The translations under genes and the position numbers were made by a program. The notes under the pieces were generated by a model. The model was not told the origin of the DNA, did no database searches, and saw only the letters and a program-made list of their open reading frames with translations. Of a stretch of DNA of 64,000 bases, positions 16,857 through 26,949 are shown one piece after another. Where the stretch lies: assembly GCF_003123725.1 (NCBI RefSeq), contig NZ_QETA01000001.1, positions 868,001-932,000 on the forward strand, written 5' to 3'. This DNA is from Corticimicrobacter populi. GTDB lineage: Bacteria; Pseudomonadota; Gammaproteobacteria; Burkholderiales; Burkholderiaceae_B. Each line of letters opens with the position of its first letter. Within the stretch, counting starts at the first letter, position 1.

Positions 16857-19154
16857 TCAGGCTTTCACTTCACCCTGTTCCAGCAGCGCATCGACCACGG
16901 ACAGCGCCGTCATGTTGACGATGCGACGCACGGTGGCGCTGGTGGTCAGGATGTGCACCGGGCGTGCAGCGCCCAGCAGGATCGGTCCCATGGCCACGCC
17001 GTTGCTGCCGGTCATCTTGAGCAGGTTGTAGGCGATATTGCCCGCATCCAGATTCGGCATGATCAGCAGATTGGCACGGCCCTTGAGCGTACTGTCGGGA
17101 TAGGCACGGTTACGAATCGTGTTCGACAATGCGGCATCGGCATGCATTTCGCCGTCAATTTCCAGCTCGGGCGCACGCTCCATCACCAGGCGGCGTGCCT
17201 CGGCCATTTTGAGCGACGACTCGGACTCCTGGCTGCCGAAGTTGGAGTGCGACAGCAGCGCGATCTTGGGCACCACACCAAAGCGGATCATTTCCTTGGC
17301 GGCCAGCACGGTCAGCTCGGCCAGTTGCTCGGCCGTCGGATTCTGGTTGACATGCGTGTCGCAGATGAACAAAGTCTGGTCGGGCAACATCAGCACGTTC
17401 ATGGCACCGTAGGCTTCGATGCCTTCCTGGCGGCCGATCACGTCGTCGACATGGCGCAACTGGCGATCATACGAGCTGGTGGCACCGCACAGCATGGCAT
17501 CGGCTTCGCCCTGGCGCAGCAGCATCGCACCGATCAGCGTATTGTTCTTGCGGATAATCGACTTGGCCAGATCGGGCGTGACCCCTTCCCTGCCCTTGAT
17601 CTGATAGTAGCCGTTCCAGGTTTCGTAGAAGCGGCTGTCGCCTTCGGGGTCGACGATTTCGATGTTCTCGCCATGCTTGAGGCGCAGGCCGAACTTCTCG
17701 ATGCGCATGTTGATCACCGAGGGGCGACCGATCAGAATCGGGAAGGCGATCTTTTCGTCGACCACGGTCTGCACGGCGCGCAGGATGCGCTCGTCTTCAC
17801 CGTCGGCATAGACCACGCGCTTGCCGGAGTCACGGGCCTGGGCAAACAGCGGACGCATCAGCTGGCCGGAATGATAGACAAAGGACTGCAGCTTCTGGCG
17901 GTAGGCTTCCATGTCCTGGATCGGACGGGCCGCCACGCCGGACTCCTCGGCAGCCTTGGCGATGGCCGGCGCGATCTTGAAAATCAGGCGGGGATCGAAA
18001 GGCTTGGGAATGATGTATTCGGGGCCGAAGCTGAGGTCTTCGTCGGCGTAGGCCTGGGCGACCTGGTCGTTCTGTTCGGCCTGAGCCAGATCGGCGATGG
18101 CACGCACGCAGGCCATCTTCATTTCTTCAGTGATGCGAGTGGCACCGCAATCCAGTGCACCGCGGAAGATGAAGGGGAAGCACAGGACGTTGTTGACCTG
18201 GTTCGGGTAATCCGAACGGCCGGTGGCGATGATGCAGTCCGGACGCGCCGCCTTGGCGATTTCGGGACGAATCTCGGGTTCGGGGTTGGCCAGCGCCAGA
18301 ATCAGCGGACGATCGGCCATGCTCTTGACCATGTCGGCGTTGAGCACGCCGGGGGCCGAGCAACCCAGGAACACATCTGCACCGACCATGACGTCGGCCA
18401 GCGTACGGGCTTCGGTCTGTTGTGCATAGCGACGCTTGTTGGCTTCCATGTTTTCGTCGCGACCTTCCCAGATCACGCCGCGCGAGTCGACCACGTAGAC
18501 GTTTTCGCGCTTGATGCCGAGGTTGACCAGCAGGTCCAGGCAGGCGATGGCGGCTGCGCCGGCACCCGAGCAGACCAGTTTGACCTGATCCATGGCCTTG
18601 CCCACGACCTTGAGACCATTGAGGATGGCAGCCGACGAAATAATGGCGGTACCATGCTGGTCATCGTGGAAGACGGGAATCTTCATGCGCTCGCGCAGCT
18701 TCTTTTCGATGTAGAAGCACTCGGGTGCCTTGATATCCTCGAGATTGACGCCGCCCAGGGTGGGCTCCAGCGCCGCGATGATGTCGACCAGCTTGTCGGG
18801 ATCGTTTTCTGCCAGTTCGATGTCGAACACATCGATGCCGGCGAATTTCTTGAACAGGCAGCCCTTGCCTTCCATCACAGGCTTGGAAGCCAGTGGGCCG
18901 ATATTGCCCAGACCCAGCACGGCCGTACCGTTGGAGATGACGCCGACCAGATTGCCGCGCGACGTAAAGCGGGCAGCAGCTTCGTTGCCGTCCTTGAAGA
19001 TGGCCATGCAGGCCTCGGCCACGCCCGGCGAATAGGCCAGCGACAGGTCATCCTGGTTGGCCAGCGGCTTGGTGGGGGTGACGGAAATCTTGCCCGGACG
19101 GGGAAACTCGTGGTAGTCGAGAGCCAGCTTTGTCAAAGTATCGTCTGTCGGCAT
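16857..19154 (-). CDS. maeB: NADP-dependent malic enzyme MaeB
   Basis: MaeB decarboxylates malate to pyruvate with NADPH formation. The 765-residue protein has the bipartite structure of the proteobacterial enzyme. A malic-enzyme catalytic region covers about residues 1-425 ([49 protein letters not shown] for NADP binding, [24 protein letters not shown]). A phosphotransacetylase-like domain covers about 435-760 ([15 protein letters not shown]) and gives allosteric control by acetyl-CoA. The length is normal for this class. No strong ribosome-binding site precedes the start, and a terminator-like hairpin ends only 22 bases upstream of ATG 19154, so its leader may be attenuated or its promoter overlaps the hairpin region. 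Confidence 0.96.
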   Translation of the reverse strand: MPTDDTLTKLALDYHEFPRPGKISVTPTKPLANQDDLSLAYSPGVAEACMAIFKDGNEAAARFTSRGNLVGVISNGTAVLGLGNIGPLASKPVMEGKGCLFKKFAGIDVFDIELAENDPDKLVDIIAALEPTLGGVNLEDIKAPECFYIEKKLRERMKIPVFHDDQHGTAIISSAAILNGLKVVGKAMDQVKLVCSGAGAAAIACLDLLVNLGIKRENVYVVDSRGVIWEGRDENMEANKRRYAQQTEARTLADVMVGADVFLGCSAPGVLNADMVKSMADRPLILALANPEPEIRPEIAKAARPDCIIATGRSDYPNQVNNVLCFPFIFRGALDCGATRITEEMKMACVRAIADLAQAEQNDQVAQAYADEDLSFGPEYIIPKPFDPRLIFKIAPAIAKAAEESGVAARPIQDMEAYRQKLQSFVYHSGQLMRPLFAQARDSGKRVVYADGEDERILRAVQTVVDEKIAFPILIGRPSVINMRIEKFGLRLKHGENIEIVDPEGDSRFYETWNGYYQIKGREGVTPDLAKSIIRKNNTLIGAMLLRQGEADAMLCGATSSYDRQLRHVDDVIGRQEGIEAYGAMNVLMLPDQTLFICDTHVNQNPTAEQLAELTVLAAKEMIRFGVVPKIALLSHSNFGSQESESSLKMAEARRLVMERAPELEIDGEMHADAALSNTIRNRAYPDSTLKGRANLLIMPNLDAGNIAYNLLKMTGSNGVAMGPILLGAARPVHILTTSATVRRIVNMTALSVVDALLEQGEVKA

Positions 19155-19176
19155 TATGGTCTTGAATCTGAGAAAT

Positions 19177-19207
19177 AAAAAAAATGCCTGTCGTGCCCGA
19201 CAGGCAT
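19177..19207 (-). terminator. Intrinsic terminator between the envelope operon and maeB
   Basis: On the minus strand, ATGCCTGTCG (19207-19198) pairs with CGACAGGCAT (19193-19184) around a 4-base loop, followed by eight T (19184-19177). It fits an intrinsic terminator for the three-gene operon that ends at 19283. It also lies only 22 bases before the maeB start codon. Confidence 0.82.
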
Positions 19208-19282
19208 CCTCGCGGTCATTTCAGCACCGCACACCGTATTTCACCAGAAAATCAGGGGATTTGGTTGTGCAGTGCGCAAAGG

Positions 19283-20254
19283 TCAGGAATCTATCTCGGC
19301 ATTAAGCGTGGAAAACTGTCGCGGACTGCTCTGCAATTGGTAAAGAGACTCCGCCGAAACCGGCTTGGACGGTGCCAGCGTGAGACTCAGCGTGTCACTG
19401 CGCCCGGAGGCAAACCGGACCAGGGCACGGCAGGCCTGTTTGGGATCGTCCAATTGACTGATATAGCGATCCTGCAGGCACTGCGCTTCCCAGGCTTCGG
19501 CTTGTGTCTTGAAGATATCGTCACGCTGCGAGGCCGGCTTACCGTTGCCGGGTTCGACTGGAATCTGATAGCGCTTGTAGAGGGCAATCGCCCGCTCGAC
19601 CATGCCGCGATCCCGGATCTTGACTTCCAGGTGCTCCAGGCTGATGCGCGAAAGCGCCGCCAGTGCACCGAAGATGCCCAGCCCCCCCATTGCATTGCTG
19701 CCGGAAAGCTGGGACTCCAGGTCGCGCAGGATGCCGATCCGGCCGATCCGCATCGCGTAGTCGCCAGACAGTGCCTTGTCCTGCATGAATGACAGCGCCA
19801 CATCGGCGCGGTCATCATCGTAGTCCGCGTCCACCTTGATACTGAAATCCAGCGGAGGCAACTCGGGTTCACCCGTCGCCTGGCCGATACTGTTGCCGAA
19901 CAGGATCGCCGGACTGTGACCGGACGGATCGCTCAGCCCGGTCACTTCGATCCGGGCACGCTGGCGATCACGCTCGTCGATCACGTCACTGACCACGATA
20001 CGTTGGGCCTGCAATTGATTGCGCCCAATATCGGCCGACACATCCTTGAGAGTAACGGTACCGAAAGGCGTCGCCGCCAGACTGCCCCAGTGGACCTGGT
20101 CCTGCAGGTCATATTCGACCAGTATCTGGCGCAGTTTTTTTTCAGCCTGGGAACCGGCGTAGGCCGACAGGCCGAACCAGAGCGCGGCACCGGCCAGTAC
20201 GACACCGCCAGGGATCATCCATTTGAGAGCGTTTTTTTCCATGATTCCTGTCAC
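19283..20254 (-). CDS. Membrane-anchored periplasmic protein, unknown function
   Basis: A 323-residue protein with one N-terminal membrane anchor (WMIPGGVVLAGAALWFGLSAYAG-like, about residues 12-33) and a large domain outside the cytoplasm. It has charged, strand-rich blocks (DVSADIGRNQLQAQRIVVSDV, SIKVDADYDDDRADVALSFM) reminiscent of AsmA- or DUF945-type periplasmic proteins. I could not assign a family. The first codon is GTG at 20254, overlapping the stop of the preceding gene by four bases (GTGA); an in-frame ATG at 20242 is an alternative. It is the last gene of a three-gene operon before a terminator. Two cysteines (in QCLQDRY and QACRALV) could form a disulfide. Confidence 0.75.
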   Translation of the reverse strand: MTGIMEKNALKWMIPGGVVLAGAALWFGLSAYAGSQAEKKLRQILVEYDLQDQVHWGSLAATPFGTVTLKDVSADIGRNQLQAQRIVVSDVIDERDRQRARIEVTGLSDPSGHSPAILFGNSIGQATGEPELPPLDFSIKVDADYDDDRADVALSFMQDKALSGDYAMRIGRIGILRDLESQLSGSNAMGGLGIFGALAALSRISLEHLEVKIRDRGMVERAIALYKRYQIPVEPGNGKPASQRDDIFKTQAEAWEAQCLQDRYISQLDDPKQACRALVRFASGRSDTLSLTLAPSKPVSAESLYQLQSSPRQFSTLNAEIDS

Positions 20255-22266
20255 CAGAGACTTTTCGGCGCGTTTTCGACCAGTTGGCGGGCGGCCTCAG
20301 GCGTCCAGTCCGGTTGTCCGAACTGAATGCGGGCAATGGCAAGTGGATTGACCAGATCGGCGCAACCCGCTTCCTTGCATGGCATGGCCAGGCCTTCCGC
20401 GACAGTGACAATCGTCATGGGCAGGCCATCATCATCACGGCGTGCCGTATCCAGGCGCTGCGTGCCACTGACCCAATACCAGCCCTCCTCCAGCGCCTCG
20501 AGACCACTCAGGCGCATCGGGTACGGCCAGTCGACGACGGCATCCTTGCCATCGCTGTCATCAACCCGCACGATGCGCACCAGCGGCTGCTCACCGCCCT
20601 GCAAGAGCCTGCTGTAGGAGCCGGCAGCATCGGGGCGGTAGGAAATGTCGCGTTCAACGTGTTTGCGCAAGGCGGCCGGTCCTTCACTGGACAGAGATTC
20701 GAGTGCATCATACTGGGCCAGCCGTTCGCGTTCGAGGCTGGCCTGCCGATACTGCTCGACACGCAGCTCCTGTGCCCGCTGCTGCTCTTCGCGACGTTGC
20801 TCTTCGGCCTGGCGGGCTTCGCGCCGAAACAACAGGTTGTTGGCCTGGCGCAGGTCATATTGCCAGGCTCCCTGCCCCTGTCCTGTGCGCCAATTGTGGC
20901 GACGCGAGGCACTGAGCTGGTAGAGCTGGTGTTCCTGGGCTCCGTAGTCCGAACCGACGAACAGGCCTGACTCGGGTTGGTCCGTGAACATGACGCTAGC
21001 CTGGTAGGCATCGGGCATGGCCTGTGCCTGCAACATGCCGAGCGCCTTGTCCATGGCCAGACGAATTTGATCGGCCTGGCGAAATACCGCCGTATTGCCG
21101 GTCAGGACATCGATCCGGGGATCAACCTGCCAGATACCGATCTGACGTTCGTAGCCCAATTGCGTACGCAGGAAATAATGGCTATCTGTAGCCCGATCAC
21201 TGCCCAGGCCAAACCACAGACGCTGTTTCTCAGCATCCACGGCCGCGATGTCGGCGACAGACAGGCGTTCAACCGAACGGCTGAAAGGGATGCCGTGAGA
21301 GAACCAGATATCACCTGTGCGGGCGATCAGGGCACCATCGGTACGCTCAATGCGCAGACGGCCCTTGCCTTGCGCAAAGCCATCTGCGCCGCAGGTCAGT
21401 CCTTCCGACTGCAATGTCATGTAGGCCGCCTGGTCGCCCAGGTTGAAGCGCGAGACGATCTTGCAACCGTTCTGGTCCTGCATGGTATCCAGGGTGGCAT
21501 GCAAGGCCTGTTGCTGCGCGCCGGTAGGAGGCTGCCAGCCGCCGACGGCAAACGCGGCCAGGCCTGAGGGCTGGGATGATGAGGTGCTGGCGACCACTTC
21601 CGCAGGCGGTGTTTCTGTTACGGGTGGTTCGACAGCGACCTCGGTGACCGGTTGGGCTGCAACTGGAGCGGGTTCGGGCGTAGTGGCGGGCGCAGGCGAT
21701 GCATCAGCGGCTGGTGCTGCAGTAATGGATTCGGCTGCAGTAACGGGCGCTTGATCCTGGACGGTTCCAGTGGTCGACACGGCATCACTCGAGCCCGCTT
21801 CGCTGCCGGATTCAGATGTTGTGACGGCAACTGATCCATCGGATTGAGTGTTTGCCGGTTCTGAGGATGCTACCGCCTGTTGCTGAGGTGCAGGTGCTGC
21901 TGCGACCAGTTGCCAGCCACTGCTGGCCAGACTGTGGCCGTTGGCGATCAGCTTGCCGGCAGGATCGAGACTGCGCCAGTCGGCGCGTTGCGCCTGGGGA
22001 CATTGCTGGGCCAGCAGGGCCCCCAGTTTGGGCATCAGGCGTGCCAGATTTTCCTGCCCTGAATGTGCACCATGCATGGCACGCAATTTGAGCTGGGGCA
22101 TGCACCAGGTATCCTGCCCTGCCCCCTCGACGAACAGTTCGATATCTTCAGCCTTGGAATAGGCCAGTCGGTAGTCCTGCTGCTGTTGAGCGTGCGCGAG
22201 TGCCGGCAGCAGCAGGCCGAGACCGGCCGCCAGTGCACCGACATATGACTTGATATGTGCGGACAT
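20251..22266 (-). CDS. Large exported protein of unknown function
   Basis: A 671-residue secreted protein. The signal peptide ends near ALAHAQ (residues about 1-26). Residues about 30-125 form a small domain with two cysteines (TWCMPQLKLRAMHG, LLAQQCPQAQRADW). Residues about 130-240 are a long A/P/T/E/V-rich linker. A central domain with two cysteines (GCKIVSRFNLGDQAAYMTL, GLTCGADGFAQGKGRLRI) precedes a charged coiled-coil-like stretch near residue 500 (repeated R, E and Q). The C-terminal part has a cysteine pair (MPCKEAGCADLV). I know no function. It starts 3 bases after the glycine-zipper lipoprotein gene and overlaps the next gene, so all three are co-transcribed. Confidence 0.78.
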   Translation of the reverse strand: MSAHIKSYVGALAAGLGLLLPALAHAQQQQDYRLAYSKAEDIELFVEGAGQDTWCMPQLKLRAMHGAHSGQENLARLMPKLGALLAQQCPQAQRADWRSLDPAGKLIANGHSLASSGWQLVAAAPAPQQQAVASSEPANTQSDGSVAVTTSESGSEAGSSDAVSTTGTVQDQAPVTAAESITAAPAADASPAPATTPEPAPVAAQPVTEVAVEPPVTETPPAEVVASTSSSQPSGLAAFAVGGWQPPTGAQQQALHATLDTMQDQNGCKIVSRFNLGDQAAYMTLQSEGLTCGADGFAQGKGRLRIERTDGALIARTGDIWFSHGIPFSRSVERLSVADIAAVDAEKQRLWFGLGSDRATDSHYFLRTQLGYERQIGIWQVDPRIDVLTGNTAVFRQADQIRLAMDKALGMLQAQAMPDAYQASVMFTDQPESGLFVGSDYGAQEHQLYQLSASRRHNWRTGQGQGAWQYDLRQANNLLFRREARQAEEQRREEQQRAQELRVEQYRQASLERERLAQYDALESLSSEGPAALRKHVERDISYRPDAAGSYSRLLQGGEQPLVRIVRVDDSDGKDAVVDWPYPMRLSGLEALEEGWYWVSGTQRLDTARRDDDGLPMTIVTVAEGLAMPCKEAGCADLVNPLAIARIQFGQPDWTPEAARQLVENAPKSLW

Positions 22267-22269
22267 GTC

Positions 22270-23124
22270 TTATCCCAGTTGCCAGGCGCCATCTGCTGAC
22301 TGGCAGGCATCAATGGTCTTGCTTTCGGTGCCTTGCGAAGTCTGCAGTTCGTAATTCATGGTGCGGCAGGTCGTCTGCAGCGCCACCTGTTCCGTGACCG
22401 CCTTGCCGGGGTCCAGCGCATCAAGGTCAAATCCTTGTCCGTTGGCCTGCGCCACGCTGATACTGTCGAGGTCGGTGGCCTGGTCGGCAGCAGCCTGTGT
22501 GACCGGCGCGACCAGCGGTGCATGAACATAGCCGACCAGCACGCCCTGGCGTCCGACGGCAATCCAGTCGTTGCCCGTGCGTCCCAATGCCGTGAAGGTC
22601 TGCCCTTCTCGAAAGCCCCCAACCTTGTCGGCGGTGGCGGCTGGTGCTGCGCGCAGATTGGCCGACTTGACGGCGCGATAAGGCTGGTTGAGTACACTCA
22701 GCCCATCGACGCGAGCAATCACCGGCGCACGGCGGACATTGCCCTGTTGCGTCGACGTTTTGCTTGAAACGGGTGTAATGACAGCTGCAGCCCCACTGTG
22801 ATCCGATTTCCAGTCAACGCTCTGGCCCGTGGCCAGTGCATGCTGTGTACTGGCGGCCAGCGCCTGCTGGTCTTTCTCATCAAGGTTGGAACCAATCCAG
22901 TTGCCCAGTGCGCTGCCGGCCAGTGCACCGGCAATGATGGCAATGGTGCGCCCCGTGCCACCGCCTATCTGACTACCGAGCAGTGCCCCGCCGACGGCAC
23001 CGATCACTGTGCCCCAGGTTTCCTTGCTGCCCCAGCCGGATGAGCCGTCGGTGGTGGCACAACCGCTGGCACCGACTGCGCAGAGAGTGGCAACGGCAAT
23101 CCATTTGCGGGGCATGGCTTTCAT
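22270..23124 (-). CDS. Glycine-zipper lipoprotein with SH3-like domain
   Basis: A 284-residue lipoprotein. The lipobox is GASGC near residue 22. A glycine-zipper segment follows (TVIGAVGGALLGSQIGGGTGR and IIAGALAGSALGNWIGSNLDEKD, about residues 38-85) of the 17 kDa surface-antigen type that spans or stacks in membranes. Residues about 160-205 form a bacterial SH3-like domain (SANLRAAPAATADKVGGFREGQTFTALG, WIAVGRQGVLVGYVHA). The C-terminal part has a cysteine pair (TTCRTMNY, IDACQSADGAW). It leads the three-gene envelope operon. The architecture suggests an outer-membrane or periplasm-bridging assembly that contacts peptidoglycan; this is inference. Confidence 0.82.
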   Translation of the reverse strand: MKAMPRKWIAVATLCAVGASGCATTDGSSGWGSKETWGTVIGAVGGALLGSQIGGGTGRTIAIIAGALAGSALGNWIGSNLDEKDQQALAASTQHALATGQSVDWKSDHSGAAAVITPVSSKTSTQQGNVRRAPVIARVDGLSVLNQPYRAVKSANLRAAPAATADKVGGFREGQTFTALGRTGNDWIAVGRQGVLVGYVHAPLVAPVTQAAADQATDLDSISVAQANGQGFDLDALDPGKAVTEQVALQTTCRTMNYELQTSQGTESKTIDACQSADGAWQLG

Positions 23125-23238
23125 TGTGTCCTCGGATAGTGTCGAAAATGCGGCTCATTATAGCCAAGCCGCCTTGTTTTCGACATTGAAGGAGACAATC
23201 ATGCCCGGCGCACACCCGCGTCATGGCGGGATATGTGC

Positions 23239-23940
23239 CTAGCCGCCCAGATAGGCCTTGCGGATATCGCTGTTGGCCAGCAGATTCGCACCGGTATCGG
23301 CCATCACCACCTTGCCGTTTTCCAGCACATAGCCGCGATCGGCCACCTGCAGGGCCTTGTTGGCATTCTGCTCGACCAGAAACACCGTGATACCTTCGTC
23401 ACGCACGGTACGAATGATGTCGAAGATCTGGGCGATGATCAGTGGTGCCAGTCCCAGCGTGGGTTCGTCAAGCAGCAACAGCCGCGGCTTGGTCATCAGG
23501 GCCCGGCCGATGGCCAGCATCTGCTGCTCACCACCCGACATCGTACCGGCTCGCTGATTGGCACGCTCCTTGAGGCGCGGAAACAGCGAATAGACATGGT
23601 CGATACCGCGCTCGATTTCCTCGCGATTGGCAAAAAAACCACCCATCTTGAGATTTTCGGCAACCGTCAGGTCCGGGAATACGCGCCGCCCCTCGGGCGA
23701 GATGGCGATGCCGCTGCGCATGATGTGGTGCGTCTGCTTGTTGGTGATGTCTTCGCCTTCGAACAGGATGCGACCCTGCTTGGCGCGCGGAGAGCCGCAC
23801 ACCGTCATCAGCAGCGTGGTCTTGCCGGCACCGTTGGCTCCGATCAGGGTCACGATCTCGCCCTGGTTGACCTCGACAGAAACGTCGTCGAGCGCCTGGA
23901 TGGCACCATAGTAGGTGTGTACGCCTTCTAGCTTGAGCAC
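23239..23940 (-). CDS. livF: Branched-chain amino-acid ABC transporter ATP-binding protein LivF
   Basis: One of two ATPases of the leucine/isoleucine/valine importer. The 233-residue protein has Walker A GANGAGKTTLL near residue 34, the signature TMSGGEQQMLAIGRAL and Walker B LLLLDEPTLGLAPL. The YYGAIQALDDVSVEV start and the VLENGKVVMADTGANLL end are characteristic of LivF. The first codon is GTG at 23938-23940, immediately before the livG stop, so translation is coupled. It is the last gene of the liv operon. Confidence 0.95.
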   Translation of the reverse strand: MLKLEGVHTYYGAIQALDDVSVEVNQGEIVTLIGANGAGKTTLLMTVCGSPRAKQGRILFEGEDITNKQTHHIMRSGIAISPEGRRVFPDLTVAENLKMGGFFANREEIERGIDHVYSLFPRLKERANQRAGTMSGGEQQMLAIGRALMTKPRLLLLDEPTLGLAPLIIAQIFDIIRTVRDEGITVFLVEQNANKALQVADRGYVLENGKVVMADTGANLLANSDIRKAYLGG

Positions 23941-24708
23941 TTATTCTTCCCCCAGATATGCCTTGATCACGCGCTCGTCATTGCGCACTTCCTCGGGCAG
24001 ACCGAGCGCGATGGGCTTGCCATGCTCCATGACCAGAATACGGTCGGAGACGCCCATGACCAGGCTCATATCGTGCTCGATCAGCAGCACCGATACATCG
24101 TATTCACGCCGCAACTGGTCAATGAGTTGCTGCAGATCGCGTTTTTCCTGGGGATTGAGGCCGGCTGCCGGCTCATCCAGCATCAGCAAGCGGGGCTGGG
24201 TGATCATGCAGCGGGCAATTTCCAGTCTGCGCTGGTGTCCATAGGCCAGGTTGCCCGCCTCACGGTTGGCGTACTCGCGCAATCCCATGAAATCGAGCCA
24301 TACGGCAGCCCGCTCTACCGCTTCCTCTTCGGAACGGCGGTAGGATTTGAGATTGAGCAGTCCCGGCAAGATACCCGTCTTGACCTTGGCGTGCTGCGCC
24401 ACCATCAGGTTCTCGAGCACAGTCAGGTTCTTGAACAGTCGCACGTTCTGGAAGGTACGCACCAGGCCGTGACGCGCCACCTTGTGGCTGGGCTGGCCCT
24501 GGATGGCCGTGCCATCCAGTTCGATCAGACCCGAAGTGGGTTTGTAGAAACCGCCGATGCAGTTGAAGACCGTGGTCTTGCCGGCCCCGTTCGGGCCGAT
24601 GATGGCAAACACTTCTTCCTTGCGAACGGCAAACTCGACGTTATCAACGGCCAGCAGGCCGCCGAACCGCATGCTCAGCGAAGAGATTTTCAGCAGATCG
24701 CTGTTCAT
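23941..24708 (-). CDS. livG: Branched-chain amino-acid ABC transporter ATP-binding protein LivG
   Basis: The second importer ATPase, 255 residues. Walker A is [11 protein letters not shown], and the LivG-specific stretch [21 protein letters not shown] follows. The [16 protein letters not shown] segment replaces the canonical signature, as is normal for LivG, and Walker B is [18 protein letters not shown] 24708 overlaps the livM stop by four bases. Neighbours are livM upstream and livF directly downstream. Confidence 0.95.
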   Translation of the reverse strand: MNSDLLKISSLSMRFGGLLAVDNVEFAVRKEEVFAIIGPNGAGKTTVFNCIGGFYKPTSGLIELDGTAIQGQPSHKVARHGLVRTFQNVRLFKNLTVLENLMVAQHAKVKTGILPGLLNLKSYRRSEEEAVERAAVWLDFMGLREYANREAGNLAYGHQRRLEIARCMITQPRLLMLDEPAAGLNPQEKRDLQQLIDQLRREYDVSVLLIEHDMSLVMGVSDRILVMEHGKPIALGLPEEVRNDERVIKAYLGEE

Positions 24709-25930
24709 TTTTTCAACTCCATGTGCGGACGCTTCATGGGCAGCAACCCCTCTGGACGCCAGACCATCATCAGAACCATGACCAGGCCGAACAGCAGCAT
24801 CCGGTATTCGGCGAACTCGCGTGCAAACTCTGGCAGCACCGTCAGGACGATGGCAGCCAGGATCACACCCAGTTGCGAACCCATGCCACCCAACACCACC
24901 ACAGCCAGGATCAGCGCCGACTCGATGAAGGTAAATGACTCCGGATTGACCAGCCCCTGGCGCGCCGCGAAGAAGGCACCGCCAAAACCGGCGAACATGG
25001 CCCCCAGCGTAAAGGCCGACAGCTTGATGCGGGTCGGATTCAGGCCCAGTGAGCGGCTGGCAATCTCATCCTCGCGCAGCGCTTCCCAGGCACGGCCGAT
25101 CGGCATGCGAATCAGGCGGTTGGAAACGTACAGTGTGATGGCTGCCAGTGCCAACGCCATCAGATACAGGTAGATCACCATATCCTGGTTCTGGAAGCTC
25201 CAGCCCATGACCTGATGGAAGGTTTCCTGCCCTTCCACGCTGGAGCGGCGCGCCATTTCCATGCCGAACACGGTCGGCTTGGGAATGCCGGAAATACCGT
25301 CCGGTCCGCCTGTGAACTGATACAGGTTGATCAGCAGCAGGCGAATGATCTCACCGAAGCCGAGGGTCACGATGGCCAGGTAGTCGCCTCGCAGCCGCAA
25401 TACCGGAAACCCCAGCAGGAAGCCGAACAGTGCGGCCATGCCACCTGCCAGCGGCAATGCCTGCCAAAAGCCCCAGTCGGCCCAGTGATAGAGCAAGGCA
25501 TAGGTATAGGCGCCTACCGCATAGAACCCGACAAAGCCCAGGTCGAGCAGTCCGGCAAAACCCACCACGATATTCAGCCCCAGGCCCAGCATGATGTAGA
25601 TCAGGACCAGAGTGGCGATGTCGACCTGGCTACGGCCACTGAAGAATGGCCAGGCAATCGCGGCTGCCATGATCAGCAACACGACCCATTTGTTGCCGCG
25701 GGCCGGCAATGCCGGTACGGCACGCGGCTTGACGCCCTTGAAAAAGCGCGCCAGCCAGGGCTTGAAGAGTTGCAGCACGAACACGATGGCCGCACCGATG
25801 AAGACCATGCTCCAGTCACTTTCGAGCACGGTGCGCGGTCCCTGGCGGGTCAGGTTCAGGCCGTAGATTGGCGTGATGATGATAGCCGCCACCAGTGCGG
25901 CAAGGAATGCGTTTCGGAAGACGTAGGCCA

Positions 25931-25931
<1 letters not shown>
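24705..25931 (-). CDS. livM: Branched-chain amino-acid ABC transporter permease LivM
   Basis: A 408-residue inner-membrane permease. About ten hydrophobic segments are visible. The conserved [28 protein letters not shown] and the EAA-like loop [28 protein letters not shown] fit LivM. The extended N-terminus, with two hydrophobic segments before the core, is usual for betaproteobacterial LivM. It overlaps livH by one base and livG by four, so the permeases and ATPases are translated as a coupled set. Confidence 0.95.
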
Positions 25932-26857
<926 letters not shown>

Positions 26858-26905
26858 GTATTAGAAGCTCCAGACAGCGAAGATCCCCACTCGAGAGATA
26901 AAATC

Positions 26906-26936
26906 CGGCGGACGGACCGGTCAAGTCCATCCGCCG
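26906..26936 (-). terminator. Attenuator-like hairpin between livJ and livH
   Basis: CGGCGGA at 26906-26912 pairs with TCCGCCG at 26930-26936, with further GGAC/GTCC pairing inside. On the minus strand a short GATTTTA follows. Hairpins after the binding-protein gene commonly trim read-through into permease genes of ABC operons; here the role is inferred. Confidence 0.5.
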
Positions 26937-26949
26937 AAAAGGGACAATT

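Noticed and set aside
16953-19178. A 741-residue open frame on the plus strand, antisense to maeB
   Set aside because: maeB is unambiguous on the other strand. The antisense product has no recognisable domain and shows the biased composition of an antisense shadow in GC-rich DNA.
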